A stretch of DNA of 64,000 nt from Haloquadratum walsbyi J07HQW2. GTDB lineage: Archaea; Halobacteriota; Halobacteria; Halobacteriales; Haloferacaceae. Of the stretch, positions 46,077-55,815 are shown in pieces. The notes beneath the pieces were generated by a model. That model ran no database searches. It was not told where the DNA came from and saw nothing but the letters and a program-made list of their open reading frames with translations. The position numbers and the translations under genes are program-made. Location: NCBI RefSeq assembly GCF_000415985.1, contig NZ_KE356561.1, positions 2,388,289 to 2,452,288 of the forward strand, written 5' to 3'. Numbering within the stretch: position 1 is the first letter of the stretch; each line of letters opens with the position of its first letter.

Positions 46077-46441
46077 TTTGTTATACTCTGATTGTAAATG
46101 GTGTTGGCTGACGGTATTGTATACACATATATATCACTGCTCCGACATGTACTTTCCTATCGGCTCTGCACATGTTCATTTAGTGTTATCCGATATGATC
46201 TGACGCTTGATCGCGGGTGTCACACGTTTTAATAGATATATGCTCAATATCCTCCTAAATGGCTCTTTTGATATACCTCCTCTACCTTTTTTATTACACC
46301 CCTGTGAGATGTGCATATACGAGCATCTCTGGATTCTCCTCGACATATCCGTCTCTCAATGCGGTGACATACTTCTCGCAGTAAGTTCAATTGAGCAACG
46401 CGACAAGAGATATCAGTGATCTCACCGGTATATTAGTAAAC
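46077..46441. other. Intergenic region before the 46442 gene
   Basis: About 365 bases. A minus-strand segment at 46294-46388 without a start codon reads KYVTALRDGYVEENPEMLVY before a stop, possibly a degraded C-terminal gene end. Otherwise nothing is supported. Confidence 0.3.
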
Positions 46442-46708
46442 ATGAGCGACATACTCGGTGCGATTACCGGCACAGCGACATATGAGAAAGTAGAGATTGA
46501 AGTTCAAAACTCGCGATATAAAATAACTGGCGAACATCAGGGCAGTGAGGTTGTATATAAGGTGCCGCATGGATGTCTGCAAATAGAGGATATGCACGTT
46601 GAATTAGCGGAAGAGTCTATAATAACACTCACAGCCCCGGCTGAGACATTTATTTGGATCGATCGAATCGAGGATACTCTGAATATCACTCGAGAAAATC
46701 CAACGTAG
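46442..46708 (+). CDS. Small conserved-looking hypothetical protein
   Basis: 88 residues from ATG 46442 (MSDILGAITGTATYEKVEIE); a TTG at 46391 would add 17 residues. Mostly predicted beta-strands (KVEIEVQNSRYKITGEHQ and SIITLTAPAETFIWID), acidic, soluble. No motif recognised. A stand-alone gene 100 bases upstream of the DAO-type oxidoreductase, same strand, so a shared transcript is possible. Confidence 0.5.
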   Translation: MSDILGAITGTATYEKVEIEVQNSRYKITGEHQGSEVVYKVPHGCLQIEDMHVELAEESIITLTAPAETFIWIDRIEDTLNITRENPT

Positions 46709-46808
46709 ATGTCACTCACGGTAGCCGCTGATGGCACAGTAATTCAGCATATACCAGATTAAACCGGGCAGATATTGATGACGTGGGAGATAATACTCCA
46801 TATACGGT

Positions 46809-47882
46809 ATGAAATGTACAATCATCGGCGGTGGCATACAAGCAGTTTCGACTGGCATTCTTCTTGAGTATTTGGGACATGACACGACTCTACTGAGTGA
46901 TGTGTTTACATATCTTGATGGATCCGATATATCCTCAGTTGCATCAAATTACGCTGCTGCGTCGGTCTACCCAGTTGATGTTGACTCTGAACACTCCGAT
47001 GATGAACTTATTGCATATGCAGAATCAACATTTGAGCCATTCTACAACACAGATAACGTGCCGGTGCGGAAACAGACCCGATTCCATCTGTCTGAAAGCA
47101 GTCACGACGATGTGATTCCCCTTCGAATGGGAGCTCGAGACATTGCATCATATGATCCGTACGTGCCCTCACGGAAGGGTAAATCTGCCCGTAATGGATA
47201 CGTTTGTAAGGAATACTTTGTTGAGATGCCTGAGTATATGTCTCTTTTATTTCGTACGTATCGTCGGCTTGGCGGGACACTCAATCGACGGAGAATCACA
47301 CCCGATGAAGTCTCCACCCTTCCTGGTATCGTATTTAATTGTTCGGGCTATGGAAGTCGCACTTTGTTTAATGATGACTCAATGCGAGCTATCAAAGGAC
47401 ACATTCTCATGATACCGGCTGAAGATCTCGCCCCATTTCCGTTTTCATATAATTACACATCCACAGACCACAACTCAAGCGTCTATATGTACTCACGACA
47501 GGACATGATCCTCTTCGGTGGGTCACATCTCATGGGCACTATTATCGATGGTGAATGGAATGGAGACTCACCGACATCACCGATGCAGATCGATGATGAG
47601 ATAGTTCCTGCCCGTGTCTATACAGTTAATACGGACATCATGTCTCCACATGCGAATATTCATAAAAATTCAATAACTGCGACCCACGGATACCGACCAT
47701 ACCGGACAGCAGGAATTCGTATTGAAATGGATGCTGATGAGATAATACATAATTATGGTCACGGCGGAGCCGGTGTTTCACTGTCATGGTGGTCTGCAGT
47801 TCAGGCGGTCACACATATCGATACAGTCAGCACGTCAATACTCTCATCGATCGCGACAACGCTCGGAAAAACAGCGGTATAG
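46809..47882 (+). CDS. FAD-dependent oxidoreductase, D-amino-acid oxidase (DAO) family
   Basis: 357 residues. The N-terminal FAD motif is KCTIIGGGIQAVSTGILLEY, a GxGxxx-type fold entry. Later signature segments of D-amino-acid oxidases are present: GIVFNCSGYGSRTLFND, RAIKGHILMIPAEDLAP, and the C-terminal HGYRPYRTAGIRIE plus NYGHGGAGVSLSWWSAVQ. The expected reaction is oxidation of a D-amino acid or a related amine to an imino acid with hydrogen peroxide formation, in the cytoplasm. Substrate unknown. It is followed by a 230-base gap and then the TRAP operon. Confidence 0.85.
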   Translation: MKCTIIGGGIQAVSTGILLEYLGHDTTLLSDVFTYLDGSDISSVASNYAAASVYPVDVDSEHSDDELIAYAESTFEPFYNTDNVPVRKQTRFHLSESSHDDVIPLRMGARDIASYDPYVPSRKGKSARNGYVCKEYFVEMPEYMSLLFRTYRRLGGTLNRRRITPDEVSTLPGIVFNCSGYGSRTLFNDDSMRAIKGHILMIPAEDLAPFPFSYNYTSTDHNSSVYMYSRQDMILFGGSHLMGTIIDGEWNGDSPTSPMQIDDEIVPARVYTVNTDIMSPHANIHKNSITATHGYRPYRTAGIRIEMDADEIIHNYGHGGAGVSLSWWSAVQAVTHIDTVSTSILSSIATTLGKTAV

Positions 47883-48082
47883 CATTATTTCAGCGTCGAC
47901 CGGACGCAAGCCAGTACTGATCTAGTGAAGTACGTTATCATGTTATGCACACAAACTGATTACATATATTTTATATTATATTAACAACACATGCCATTCA
48001 TTACGTTAAATATCATATTACAGCAGAAATCAGGTACTGAGTATAAACTCGCCGATTTCGAAGTGGCAGGGTTGAATAAATA

Positions 48083-48090
48083 TTTATAAA
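48083..48090 (+). promoter_or_regulatory. TATA box of the TRAP transporter operon
   Basis: TTTATAAA is centred about 29 nt before the ATG at 48116, the usual distance to a haloarchaeal transcription start at or near the start codon, so the message is probably leaderless. Confidence 0.55.
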
Positions 48091-48115
48091 TAGCTACATA
48101 TAGCTCTATAATAAT

Positions 48116-49156
48116 ATGACGTCAAATCAGACTCGACGACGCTTTCTTGGGGTAGTTGGTGCAGCAGGTATCACAGGTCTCGCTGGTTGTAGTGGCGGCG
48201 GCGATTCCGGTGGTGAGGAAACCGAGACAGAAGCTGACGCTGACACAGAGTCAGACATGACAGAGATAGATGAGTCGGTGGAAACAGAGACTGAGGGTGA
48301 AACATCACGTCTGAGCTGGCATGCTGGTGGAACTGGTGGGACATATTTCCCTCTTTCAAATGAGTTCAAGACAGTTGTTGAGGACAACACCGACTTTTCT
48401 TTGACTGTTCAATCAACCGGTGCGAGTGTTGAAAATGTTGGTAGTCTCGCCGACGGATCTGCAGACTTCGCGCTTATTCAGAATGACGTTGCATTCTTTG
48501 CAAAGAATGGAACAGGGATTGATGCATTTGATGGAAATCCTATCGATAATCTTCGTGGCGTTGCTACACTCTATCCGGAGACGATCACGGTTGTCACACT
48601 CGCTGATAGCAATATCAGCACACTCTCAGATCTAAGTGGGGCAACGATCAATACAGGTGATCTCGGATCAGGCACTCAAGTTAATGCAAATCAAATTCTT
48701 GAAGCGGTCGGTATCACTGATTTCACTGAGCAGAATGCTGGTTTTTCACAAGCATCAGAACAGTTAGCCAATGGTGATATTGACGCCGCCTTTGTCGTCG
48801 GCGGGTGGCCAGTCGGTGCAATTGAAGATCTCGCAACAACAAATGACATTGAAATCGTCCCGATTGAGGGCGAGAACCGTCAGACCGTCAAGGGTGCGGC
48901 TTCATGGTTTGCTGATGATACCATCCCTGCGGGAACATACAATGGTGTCAGTGAGACGACTGAGACAATCGCTGTTCAAGCGATGATTGCAACACGTGCT
49001 GGACTTGATGCAAACGTTGTCGAAGCTGTTACAACGGCACTGTTTGAGAACGCTGATGCGCTCACGATTAAAACCGAATTCATCTCAACTGGCAGCGCAC
49101 AAGATGGGATGTCGATTGAACTCCATGAGGGAGCAACGGCATTCTTCGAAAACTGA
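48116..49156 (+). CDS. TRAP transporter solute-binding protein, TAXI family
   Basis: 346 residues. A Tat-type lipoprotein signal has RRR at 7-9 (TRRRFLGVVGAAG) and lipobox LAGC with Cys25. A Thr/Glu/Asp-rich linker follows. The TAXI signature region starts LSWHAGGTGGTYFPLSNEF, then VQSTGASVENVGSLADGSAD and FALIQNDVAFFA. Later segments include GDLGSGTQVNANQILEAVGI and DIDAAFVVGGWPVGAIEDL. It binds a small organic acid or amino acid outside the cell and delivers it to the fused permease at 49935. Ligand unknown. Confidence 0.92.
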   Translation: MTSNQTRRRFLGVVGAAGITGLAGCSGGGDSGGEETETEADADTESDMTEIDESVETETEGETSRLSWHAGGTGGTYFPLSNEFKTVVEDNTDFSLTVQSTGASVENVGSLADGSADFALIQNDVAFFAKNGTGIDAFDGNPIDNLRGVATLYPETITVVTLADSNISTLSDLSGATINTGDLGSGTQVNANQILEAVGITDFTEQNAGFSQASEQLANGDIDAAFVVGGWPVGAIEDLATTNDIEIVPIEGENRQTVKGAASWFADDTIPAGTYNGVSETTETIAVQAMIATRAGLDANVVEAVTTALFENADALTIKTEFISTGSAQDGMSIELHEGATAFFEN

Positions 49157-49443
49157 TAACCATCTCTTGAACAAATAGTCCCCGCAATTAGTTGATTCCC
49201 GATTTAATTAATTACTCACACGATATATACACACTTGCTTTCGAATGCTGATACTGACGCTGTGGGTTGATCTATAAATCTATATTCAAGCTATGAGTGA
49301 TTACATTACATTAGATTCGTATCGATTCTCAATAGCTTTTGATATCACAATATTGCCTCTGTTGGTACTCATCCACAGAAGCCATTACTCTTAAAAACTG
49401 AATCCATACCAGTCATAACGCAATCAGAGAAGACAAATCACGA

Positions 49444-49938
49444 ATGCAATATACGACAACTGTACGATTTGTTATCGGATTGGGTATTATTGTTCTTATC
49501 GTTGCTTCGGTAGGAACGTCAATAGCACCAGGATTCGTCCTCATTGTTGAAGACGCCGACACAGAAGAGACGTACATTCATCAGCCAGTCACCAATGGAA
49601 CGACGTTTTCAATCGAATATACTCACAGCGTTGAGAAAACCCGTGTTTCTGATGAGTACCAGGTTTCCGGTCAGCAGCTTATCAATACACGGATGGAGTT
49701 TGAATCATATGGCTGGGGACTTCCGACAAGTGTCAGTGTAACGAATCGCAATGGGACGTTCGTGTATGAGCCGTCAGACCCAATCACAACAATGTCCGAA
49801 CTCTTTTTATCACCTGGTCGGATTGCAAATCATACACTCATTGTTAGCGACCAGCGTTATAGTCTTATCACACAAACCAACGCGAATGATGTCCGGATTC
49901 ACATTGAACGACAGTCGCCGATGGAACGGGTCGTATGA
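49444..49938 (+). CDS. DUF1850 protein of the TRAP operon
   Basis: 164 residues. One N-terminal hydrophobic helix (FVIGLGIIVLIVASVGTSI) serves as membrane anchor or signal, then the DUF1850 core: FSIEYTHSVEKTRVSDEYQV with the conserved Tyr-Thr-His-Ser-Val-Glu, and MEFESYGWGLPTSV. DUF1850 genes regularly lie between the TAXI binding protein and the fused TRAP permease, so it is probably an accessory component. Its stop overlaps the ATG of the permease by four bases. Biochemistry not established. About 290 bases separate it from the binding-protein gene. Confidence 0.86.
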   Translation: MQYTTTVRFVIGLGIIVLIVASVGTSIAPGFVLIVEDADTEETYIHQPVTNGTTFSIEYTHSVEKTRVSDEYQVSGQQLINTRMEFESYGWGLPTSVSVTNRNGTFVYEPSDPITTMSELFLSPGRIANHTLIVSDQRYSLITQTNANDVRIHIERQSPMERVV

Positions 49939-52643
49939 GCACTGACACGCCTCCTGAGGATTCTAATTCCACAACAAAACCCGATAACAACAGCACTACG
50001 CAGTCTGTTTCAGATACCGAGGATACAACAGAACTCATCGATGAGATTGAACGCCGGCGTTCTCTCACTGGTGTTGCGGCTATTATTACGGCGGCAATCG
50101 GTGTGCTCTTCTCGACGTTTCAATTGTTATTAGCTGCACAAAGTTTTACGATAACAGTTTGGGCACCAATTATCGGCACGATCGACATCTCATTACAATT
50201 GTTACAGGCAAATGCCATTCATGTTGTATTCGCGCTTGTGCTCACGTTCTTATTATTTCCAGCAACGATGGGGGAGGGTTTTATTTCACGAGCGCTCGGT
50301 CGCGCATACACTACCGTTACTGATACTCTAAGTGAGTCAAACCCACTCACTCAGACACTTACTGTCGTTGCAACCGCCCTTCGGTGGCTGTTTGTTGATC
50401 CTCATCGCCGCCGTATCACGCCATTTGATGGCATCAGCATTACTGCAGCTATCCTCGCGGCGACATACTTCATCACTGATTTTGAGGAAATCCAGCGGAT
50501 GCGTGTGTTTGGTCTTGAGTCAGGACGTCCAGTTGTTGACATCTACCCGGTACTTGATCCACTCTTTGGTGGCATGCCCGTCATTGGTGACATCTCATAC
50601 GCACTATTATTAGGTGTCATCGGCATCCTGCTTGTTCTTGAAGCGACACGACGAACGCTCGGACTTCCATTGATGCTTATTGTTGCGACATTCATTGTGT
50701 ATGCCCGATGGGGGTATCTCATCAGCACAACAACACCATTGTTAGGATTACTTGCGATTCCTGAACTGACATGGCCAGATATTATCCAGAATCTCTGGTA
50801 TAATACCGAAAACGGTGTTTTTGGAATTCCAGTTACCGTTTCAGTTAGTTTTATTTATATTTTTATTCTGTTTGGTGCATTCTTAGAAATGAGTGGTGCT
50901 GGTCAATGGTTTATTGATCTGGCATACGCGCTCACGGGTCGGCAAAAAGGTGGTCCGGCAAAAGCGAGCATCCTCGCTAGTGGGTTTATGGGAACCATTT
51001 CAGGCTCTTCAATCGCCAATACGGTCACAACGGGTGCATTTACTATCCCGTTGATGAAACAATCAGGGTACTCCGCTGAGTTCTCTGGAGCTGTTGAGTC
51101 CTCATCATCATCAGGTGGACAGATCCTCCCCCCAGTAATGGGTGCTGCAGCGTTTTTAATGGTACAGTATACCGCTACCCCATTTGCAGATATTATCATT
51201 CTTGCGACAATCCCTGCGGTTGTGTTTTTCTTTGGTGTGTGGGTGATGGTACATCTCAAAGCCGTTGAGGAGGGTATTGGTGGTGTCGATAAAACAGAGC
51301 TCGTTTCACTTCGTGAACATTTCTTTGATGGGTGGTATTATATTCTCCCAATTATATTGCTGCTATTTTATTTGATTATTGAACGACTCTCAGTTTCTCG
51401 CTCAGCATGGTTCACTCTCATCTCACTCGTAGCACTCATTGCACTTGTCGGTGCATATAACAAGAATACCCGTGGTGCACTTGTGACGTCGCTCGCGGCT
51501 ATCATTGGCGTGGAACTACTTACCCACGTCTTCGTCGGTGTTTCAGTTATCGATTTTATCACTGGTGTACGTGCAGATGCTATGAGTATTGATGTTGCGA
51601 TAGATACTGTTTTACCTCGAATTGGCTGGTACACAATCGCAGCGAGTGCGCTCACACTCTTGATTAATCCAAAGGCGTCTTCTGCACATCTCGAATTAAA
51701 TCCGTCAGTTCTGAATACGATTGAAGATGTTACGTCACGAACGAACACTAATGTTGGTGATTATCAACTGTTCCGGCTAGGCACGTTCGTATTCGAATCA
51801 ATGGAAGATGGTGCCCGGACCGCTGTCCCAGTCGTCATCGCTGTTGCTGCCGCAGGGATCATTCCAGGTGTTATTAGCGTATCTGGGCTGGGACCTAACC
51901 TTACGTCATTGTTGCTTGTACTTTCTGGTGGCTCTGTGGTTATCATGCTCGTTGTCACCGCATTTGCAAGTATCATTCTGGGCATGGGAATGCCAACGAC
52001 AGTTACATACATTATTCTTATCTCAATGCTGGCGAGCCCACTCGTTGAGTTTGGAATCCCATTGCTGGCAGCACACTTATTTATTCTGTACTTTGGAGTA
52101 ATCGCTGACATCACTCCCCCGGTCGCTGTTGCTGCTTATGCTGCCAGTGGAGTTGCCAAATCAGATCCATTCGAAACAGGCGTCAAGGCATTTTCACTCT
52201 CATTAAACAAGGCAATTGTTCCTTTTGCGTTTGTGCTTGCGCCGGGCATTGTCCTATTACGTCGAAAGTCAAACGCTGCAGAACTCCCCCTTCGTGAGCG
52301 ATATCGTGTAATTGAATTTGCAGATCTCCTCAATCTGTCATACGCTATTCCAGAGATTGTAATTCCAGTTATTGGTGTATTTACCGGCGTTGTAGCCTTA
52401 GGAATCACTGTTATTGGAACGTTGTATACACAAGCATCACCGGTGGAACGGGTAGGGTTCGCCAGCAGCTCGCTTCTATTAATGTCTCCACAACTTCTCT
52501 GGACGACTGTGCGTGATGTCTCCGAGTTCCTTGGGACAACTCTCATCATCAATGGATCAATAATCGAACTCATTCTCCGCGGGGGTGGACTTGCTATATT
52601 TATTATCCTGGCTGTGCGAAATCGAAGGGATGCAGCGATATAA
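49935..52643 (+). CDS. TRAP transporter fused permease (4TM + 12TM)
   Basis: 902 residues, a very long integral membrane protein. The first 45 residues are an acidic Ser/Thr/Asn-rich cytoplasmic leader. Small-subunit-like helices occupy roughly 50-250, and the large-subunit-like part carries FGIPVTVSVSFIYIFILFGA, SASGMGTISGSSIANTVTTG-type loops (FMGTISGSSIANTVTTGAFT), and SGGQILPPVMGAAAFLM. The second half has ASIILGMGMPTTVTYIILIS and ITPPVAVAAYAASGVAKSD. These are hallmarks of DctM-like fused TRAP permeases. The system is sodium- or proton-coupled. It overlaps DUF1850 by four bases. Confidence 0.92.
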   Translation: MSTDTPPEDSNSTTKPDNNSTTQSVSDTEDTTELIDEIERRRSLTGVAAIITAAIGVLFSTFQLLLAAQSFTITVWAPIIGTIDISLQLLQANAIHVVFALVLTFLLFPATMGEGFISRALGRAYTTVTDTLSESNPLTQTLTVVATALRWLFVDPHRRRITPFDGISITAAILAATYFITDFEEIQRMRVFGLESGRPVVDIYPVLDPLFGGMPVIGDISYALLLGVIGILLVLEATRRTLGLPLMLIVATFIVYARWGYLISTTTPLLGLLAIPELTWPDIIQNLWYNTENGVFGIPVTVSVSFIYIFILFGAFLEMSGAGQWFIDLAYALTGRQKGGPAKASILASGFMGTISGSSIANTVTTGAFTIPLMKQSGYSAEFSGAVESSSSSGGQILPPVMGAAAFLMVQYTATPFADIIILATIPAVVFFFGVWVMVHLKAVEEGIGGVDKTELVSLREHFFDGWYYILPIILLLFYLIIERLSVSRSAWFTLISLVALIALVGAYNKNTRGALVTSLAAIIGVELLTHVFVGVSVIDFITGVRADAMSIDVAIDTVLPRIGWYTIAASALTLLINPKASSAHLELNPSVLNTIEDVTSRTNTNVGDYQLFRLGTFVFESMEDGARTAVPVVIAVAAAGIIPGVISVSGLGPNLTSLLLVLSGGSVVIMLVVTAFASIILGMGMPTTVTYIILISMLASPLVEFGIPLLAAHLFILYFGVIADITPPVAVAAYAASGVAKSDPFETGVKAFSLSLNKAIVPFAFVLAPGIVLLRRKSNAAELPLRERYRVIEFADLLNLSYAIPEIVIPVIGVFTGVVALGITVIGTLYTQASPVERVGFASSSLLLMSPQLLWTTVRDVSEFLGTTLIINGSIIELILRGGGLAIFIILAVRNRRDAAI

Positions 52644-52783
52644 CCGGTAGATCATCCACCAAATGTACATCCTATAGGAGGCGATTAGAGAGTATCGTAT
52701 CTTGATAATAGCTAATCTCGCCTGTCGCCGTTTTTTCCGACGGATTCATACCAGTTACGAGCTTATAAATCAATAATACACTG

Positions 52784-54955
52784 ATGAGCGATAACGTGGG
52801 AAATAATGCCGAAATCACGTCGGTTCCAATGCTATCAGATATCCCTACTCCCACCGAAGCGATTACGACTGCCGATAACGCCGACACTAATATCAACATC
52901 GGTTCTGACAATACTGAAACGTCATCTGCCCTGAATGGCTGTGTCATCTGGCATCGTAAACATCTCCGAACCGCTGACCACCGAGCGCTTGCGAATGCTG
53001 TTGCCGATGCAGATGTCATCTGCCCGCTGTTCGTTTTCGATCCATCGTTTTATGATGGTGATGGGTTAGCATGCGATGCTCGGATACGACTTTTACATGA
53101 AGCTGTCAACAGTCTCAATCAATTATATATAACTGCTCCTGCGCAATCACTCACACATCCAGGGGCTGCATCTCACAGTTATCTCTCCAAGGAGACATCT
53201 GTTGAACCGCAGCAGACGTTTACTAAATCTGAGGATTCCAGCACGAATTCCAACCCAATTTCAGCTGAGCCACTGCAGATAAAAAAAGATGATACCCATC
53301 CAACACTCCCATCAACACTGAAGTCTGAGTATAGATCAGGGCTTACGATTGGATATGGCGATCCAGTAGATATCCTCTCACACTTCGCTGATCGTGGATG
53401 GTCGATACTGACAATGGCAACACCGACCAGTCGGTACGGGAAACGTCGTGATAACCGCGCTCAATCGGTTTGTGGTGATGCTTTGAGGTTTATTTCTGGT
53501 GATGGACTCATACGCGATACAGAGTGGTCACGAGTAAATTGGCAGGATCATATTACTGAGTGGCTGGGGGCTGAACAGCACGTTCCTGAGTGGAGTGCAG
53601 ATACATTACAACTCACGGTCCCAACCGGTATTACACCATCTGTTATCGAAACGACACATGACATCAATCCACAAAAGACAATGGTCCCAACCGGAACACA
53701 TCGCGCTGCAACAACGCAATTACGAGGATTCGTTGACCAAATTGGATCGTATCCAAACAATATTTCTGCACCACAGGACGCTCGAACAGGGACGAGCGGG
53801 CTTTCGCCGTATCTTAATTTTGGATTACTCTCAATTCGGCAAGTGTATCAATACGTGGTCGATAACGCGCCTGAGTGCCGCGGTCGACGAATGTTTATGA
53901 GTCGACTAATCTGGAACTGTCACTATAATCAAAAACTTGCTGATTGGGCAGGATGGACTGATCGCGCAGTCAATCCTGCATTCGAAGAATTCAATGCAGA
54001 CCGTCATAATCCGGCGTTAGTAGACGCGTGGAAACACGGACAAACCGGGTTCCCGATGGTCGATGCCTCTATGCGGTGTCTCCGCGAAACTGGCTGGTTG
54101 AATTTCAGAATGCGTGCAATGTGTGTATCCATTTTCACACATATCCTGCAGCAGCCGTGGTGGATCGGTGCTGACTGGTATCATCATCATCTCATTGACA
54201 GCGATGTCGGTATTAATTACACACAGTGGCAGAGTCAGGCGGGTCTTATTGGCAAGCCATCTCAACGAGTGTATAATCCCCGAAAACAAGTCCGTGATCA
54301 TGACCCTGATGGAGAGTGGATTACAAAATGGGTTCCTGAGTTGTCTGATCTCCCCACACAGTATCTCCCTCGACCCGAGCGGACACCACTCGCAGTTCAA
54401 TCTGAGTGTAGTGTGACCATCGGTGATGATTATCCACAGCCGATTGTTGAGTTTGATGCCCGTCGTGAAACATTCTGGTCGCGATATGAGCGACGACGTT
54501 CGGAAGCAGCACGTGAACTCGCTCGCCCGAAAATCGCAAAGCGAGCATCTTTCTCTGGTGGCTATGATGCTGCACGAGCTATTGCAAAACGCTATGATGT
54601 GGACGATTCGAACAATGACTCCGATGATATACAGCTATCATTTTCTGAAATCACGACTACAAATACGAACAACACCTCCAGCGACGATATTAATCCTGCG
54701 GTTAATGAACTAGATACCACAGACAACACGACTCCTGATTCATCAATGATACTAAATGAGTCAGCTATATCCGTTCCAACAGGCACTGGTGACTCTGCTG
54801 GTGAGCCCTCTCCGGACGATCGTGAAGCTGTTTCAGATACATTTCACAGATCAACAGCTGACACGACCGATTCCTCCGGTGATGATAACCTAAAAGTGGA
54901 GACCGAGACCGATACCCAGACAGATGAACAAACTACTATTGGAACCTTTGAATAA
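52784..54955 (+). CDS. Photolyase/cryptochrome-family flavoprotein with insertion and acidic tail
   Basis: 723 residues against about 460-480 for typical members. The photolyase core begins near residue 51 (VIWHRKHLRTADHRALANAV) after a disordered leader. A Ser/Pro/Thr-rich insertion of about 80 residues (about 115-190) lies in the N-terminal alpha/beta domain. The C-terminal FAD domain has GTSGLSPYLNFGLLSIRQVY near 343, SRLIWNCHYNQKLADW near 371, then TGFPMVDASMRCLRETGWLN, RMRAMCVSIFTHI and the WIGADWYHHHLIDSDVGINY region. The last ~140 residues are hydrophilic and acidic. It probably repairs UV lesions or senses light. I cannot tell CPD from 6-4 activity. Confidence 0.85.
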   Translation: MSDNVGNNAEITSVPMLSDIPTPTEAITTADNADTNINIGSDNTETSSALNGCVIWHRKHLRTADHRALANAVADADVICPLFVFDPSFYDGDGLACDARIRLLHEAVNSLNQLYITAPAQSLTHPGAASHSYLSKETSVEPQQTFTKSEDSSTNSNPISAEPLQIKKDDTHPTLPSTLKSEYRSGLTIGYGDPVDILSHFADRGWSILTMATPTSRYGKRRDNRAQSVCGDALRFISGDGLIRDTEWSRVNWQDHITEWLGAEQHVPEWSADTLQLTVPTGITPSVIETTHDINPQKTMVPTGTHRAATTQLRGFVDQIGSYPNNISAPQDARTGTSGLSPYLNFGLLSIRQVYQYVVDNAPECRGRRMFMSRLIWNCHYNQKLADWAGWTDRAVNPAFEEFNADRHNPALVDAWKHGQTGFPMVDASMRCLRETGWLNFRMRAMCVSIFTHILQQPWWIGADWYHHHLIDSDVGINYTQWQSQAGLIGKPSQRVYNPRKQVRDHDPDGEWITKWVPELSDLPTQYLPRPERTPLAVQSECSVTIGDDYPQPIVEFDARRETFWSRYERRRSEAARELARPKIAKRASFSGGYDAARAIAKRYDVDDSNNDSDDIQLSFSEITTTNTNNTSSDDINPAVNELDTTDNTTPDSSMILNESAISVPTGTGDSAGEPSPDDREAVSDTFHRSTADTTDSSGDDNLKVETETDTQTDEQTTIGTFE

Positions 54956-54993
54956 CCGGTTTTGTCCGCCTAAATACCAGGCGAGTTTGACCC

Positions 54994-55001
54994 TTTATAT
55001 A
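54994..55001 (+). promoter_or_regulatory. TATA box of the small zinc-protein gene
   Basis: TTTATATA starts 36 and ends 29 bases before the ATG at 55030, fitting a leaderless or near-leaderless haloarchaeal promoter and supporting that small gene. Confidence 0.5.
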
Positions 55002-55029
55002 GCTAGCAGTGTTATATTACATATCTGAT

Positions 55030-55191
55030 ATGCTTGGGCTCAGATTCTTTGCGTGTAATATCTGTGAAACTGTGATGGCTGTTCCAACAGAGCCGTCTCG
55101 CTGTCATGACTGTCAGAATGGAGATATCGCTGAAATCTCTGGGACAGTTCAGTCAGATACCTATTTTATGACCTCTGAAAACCATTCATAA
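55030..55191 (+). CDS. 53-residue zinc-finger protein (two CxxC)
   Basis: Starts MLGLRFFACNICETVMAVPT and continues EPSRCHDCQNGDIAEIS. Two Cys-x2-Cys pairs (CNIC and CHDC) spaced by 13 residues form a rubredoxin-like or zinc-ribbon knuckle, typical of the many small zinc proteins of haloarchaea. ATG 55030 is preceded by a TATA box at the expected distance; an ATG at 55009 would make a longer leader. Function unknown. It follows the photolyase gene by about 75 bases and precedes a membrane-protein gene. Confidence 0.65.
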   Translation: MLGLRFFACNICETVMAVPTEPSRCHDCQNGDIAEISGTVQSDTYFMTSENHS

Positions 55192-55275
55192 ATGATATTC
55201 TCTGCTCAGTCATGACTCAGTGTTTATATGCACGTATGTTTTGTCAGCTTTTCAGATAATTAATAACTGATAATA

Positions 55276-55674
55276 GTGGATTCTAAGTACCGAGATGGGC
55301 TTCTTGCGATAATAACCGGTGGGGCACTTATTGGAACGGTAGCTATATTCAACACCGAATTAGACACAAATATTGAATTGGCTAAAACTATTTTTACCGT
55401 GCGGCCCGCTGCTATAGGAATATTCGGTATGGTTGCTATTGAATTGATGTGTCTATACGATTCAGACCGGACACAGACAATCTGGAATCGTCGCTCTATT
55501 CAATTTAGTAGCATTATGACTGTCGTCACAGTAAGCGGACTCACACTAATGAGTAATATACATTGGGTATTCGCTGCACTTCTATGGGGGCTGCTCGCGT
55601 ATCTGGTATTACTTATTGTCGTGATCATCACGGGTGAGAACCCACTTTCTAGATTGACCGTCTCCCGCAACTGA
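55276..55674 (+). CDS. Small four-helix membrane protein
   Basis: 132 residues from GTG 55276. Four hydrophobic segments: LLAIITGGALIGTVAIFN, IGIFGMVAIELMCLY, IMTVVTVSGLTLMSN and LLWGLLAYLVLLIVVIITG. Loops are short and weakly charged. No conserved motif recognised. It is downstream of the small zinc-protein gene on the same strand with an 84-base gap. It may be a haloarchaeal hypothetical membrane protein. Confidence 0.6.
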   Translation: MDSKYRDGLLAIITGGALIGTVAIFNTELDTNIELAKTIFTVRPAAIGIFGMVAIELMCLYDSDRTQTIWNRRSIQFSSIMTVVTVSGLTLMSNIHWVFAALLWGLLAYLVLLIVVIITGENPLSRLTVSRN

Positions 55675-55815
55675 AGATATAACTCGGGTGAAATTCAATC
55701 GAAGTGGAAGTGACTCTATTATGATACAGTCCAGACACTCTACATGACTACACAGTAATCAAAAATATACATTTTTTCACGCCGCACACTCATACTGAGA
55801 TCAAAAACGCATCAA

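Noticed and set aside
46207-46419. 70-codon plus-strand frame before the 46442 gene
   Set aside because: It overlaps the start region of a better candidate and has Cys/Leu-rich non-acidic composition.
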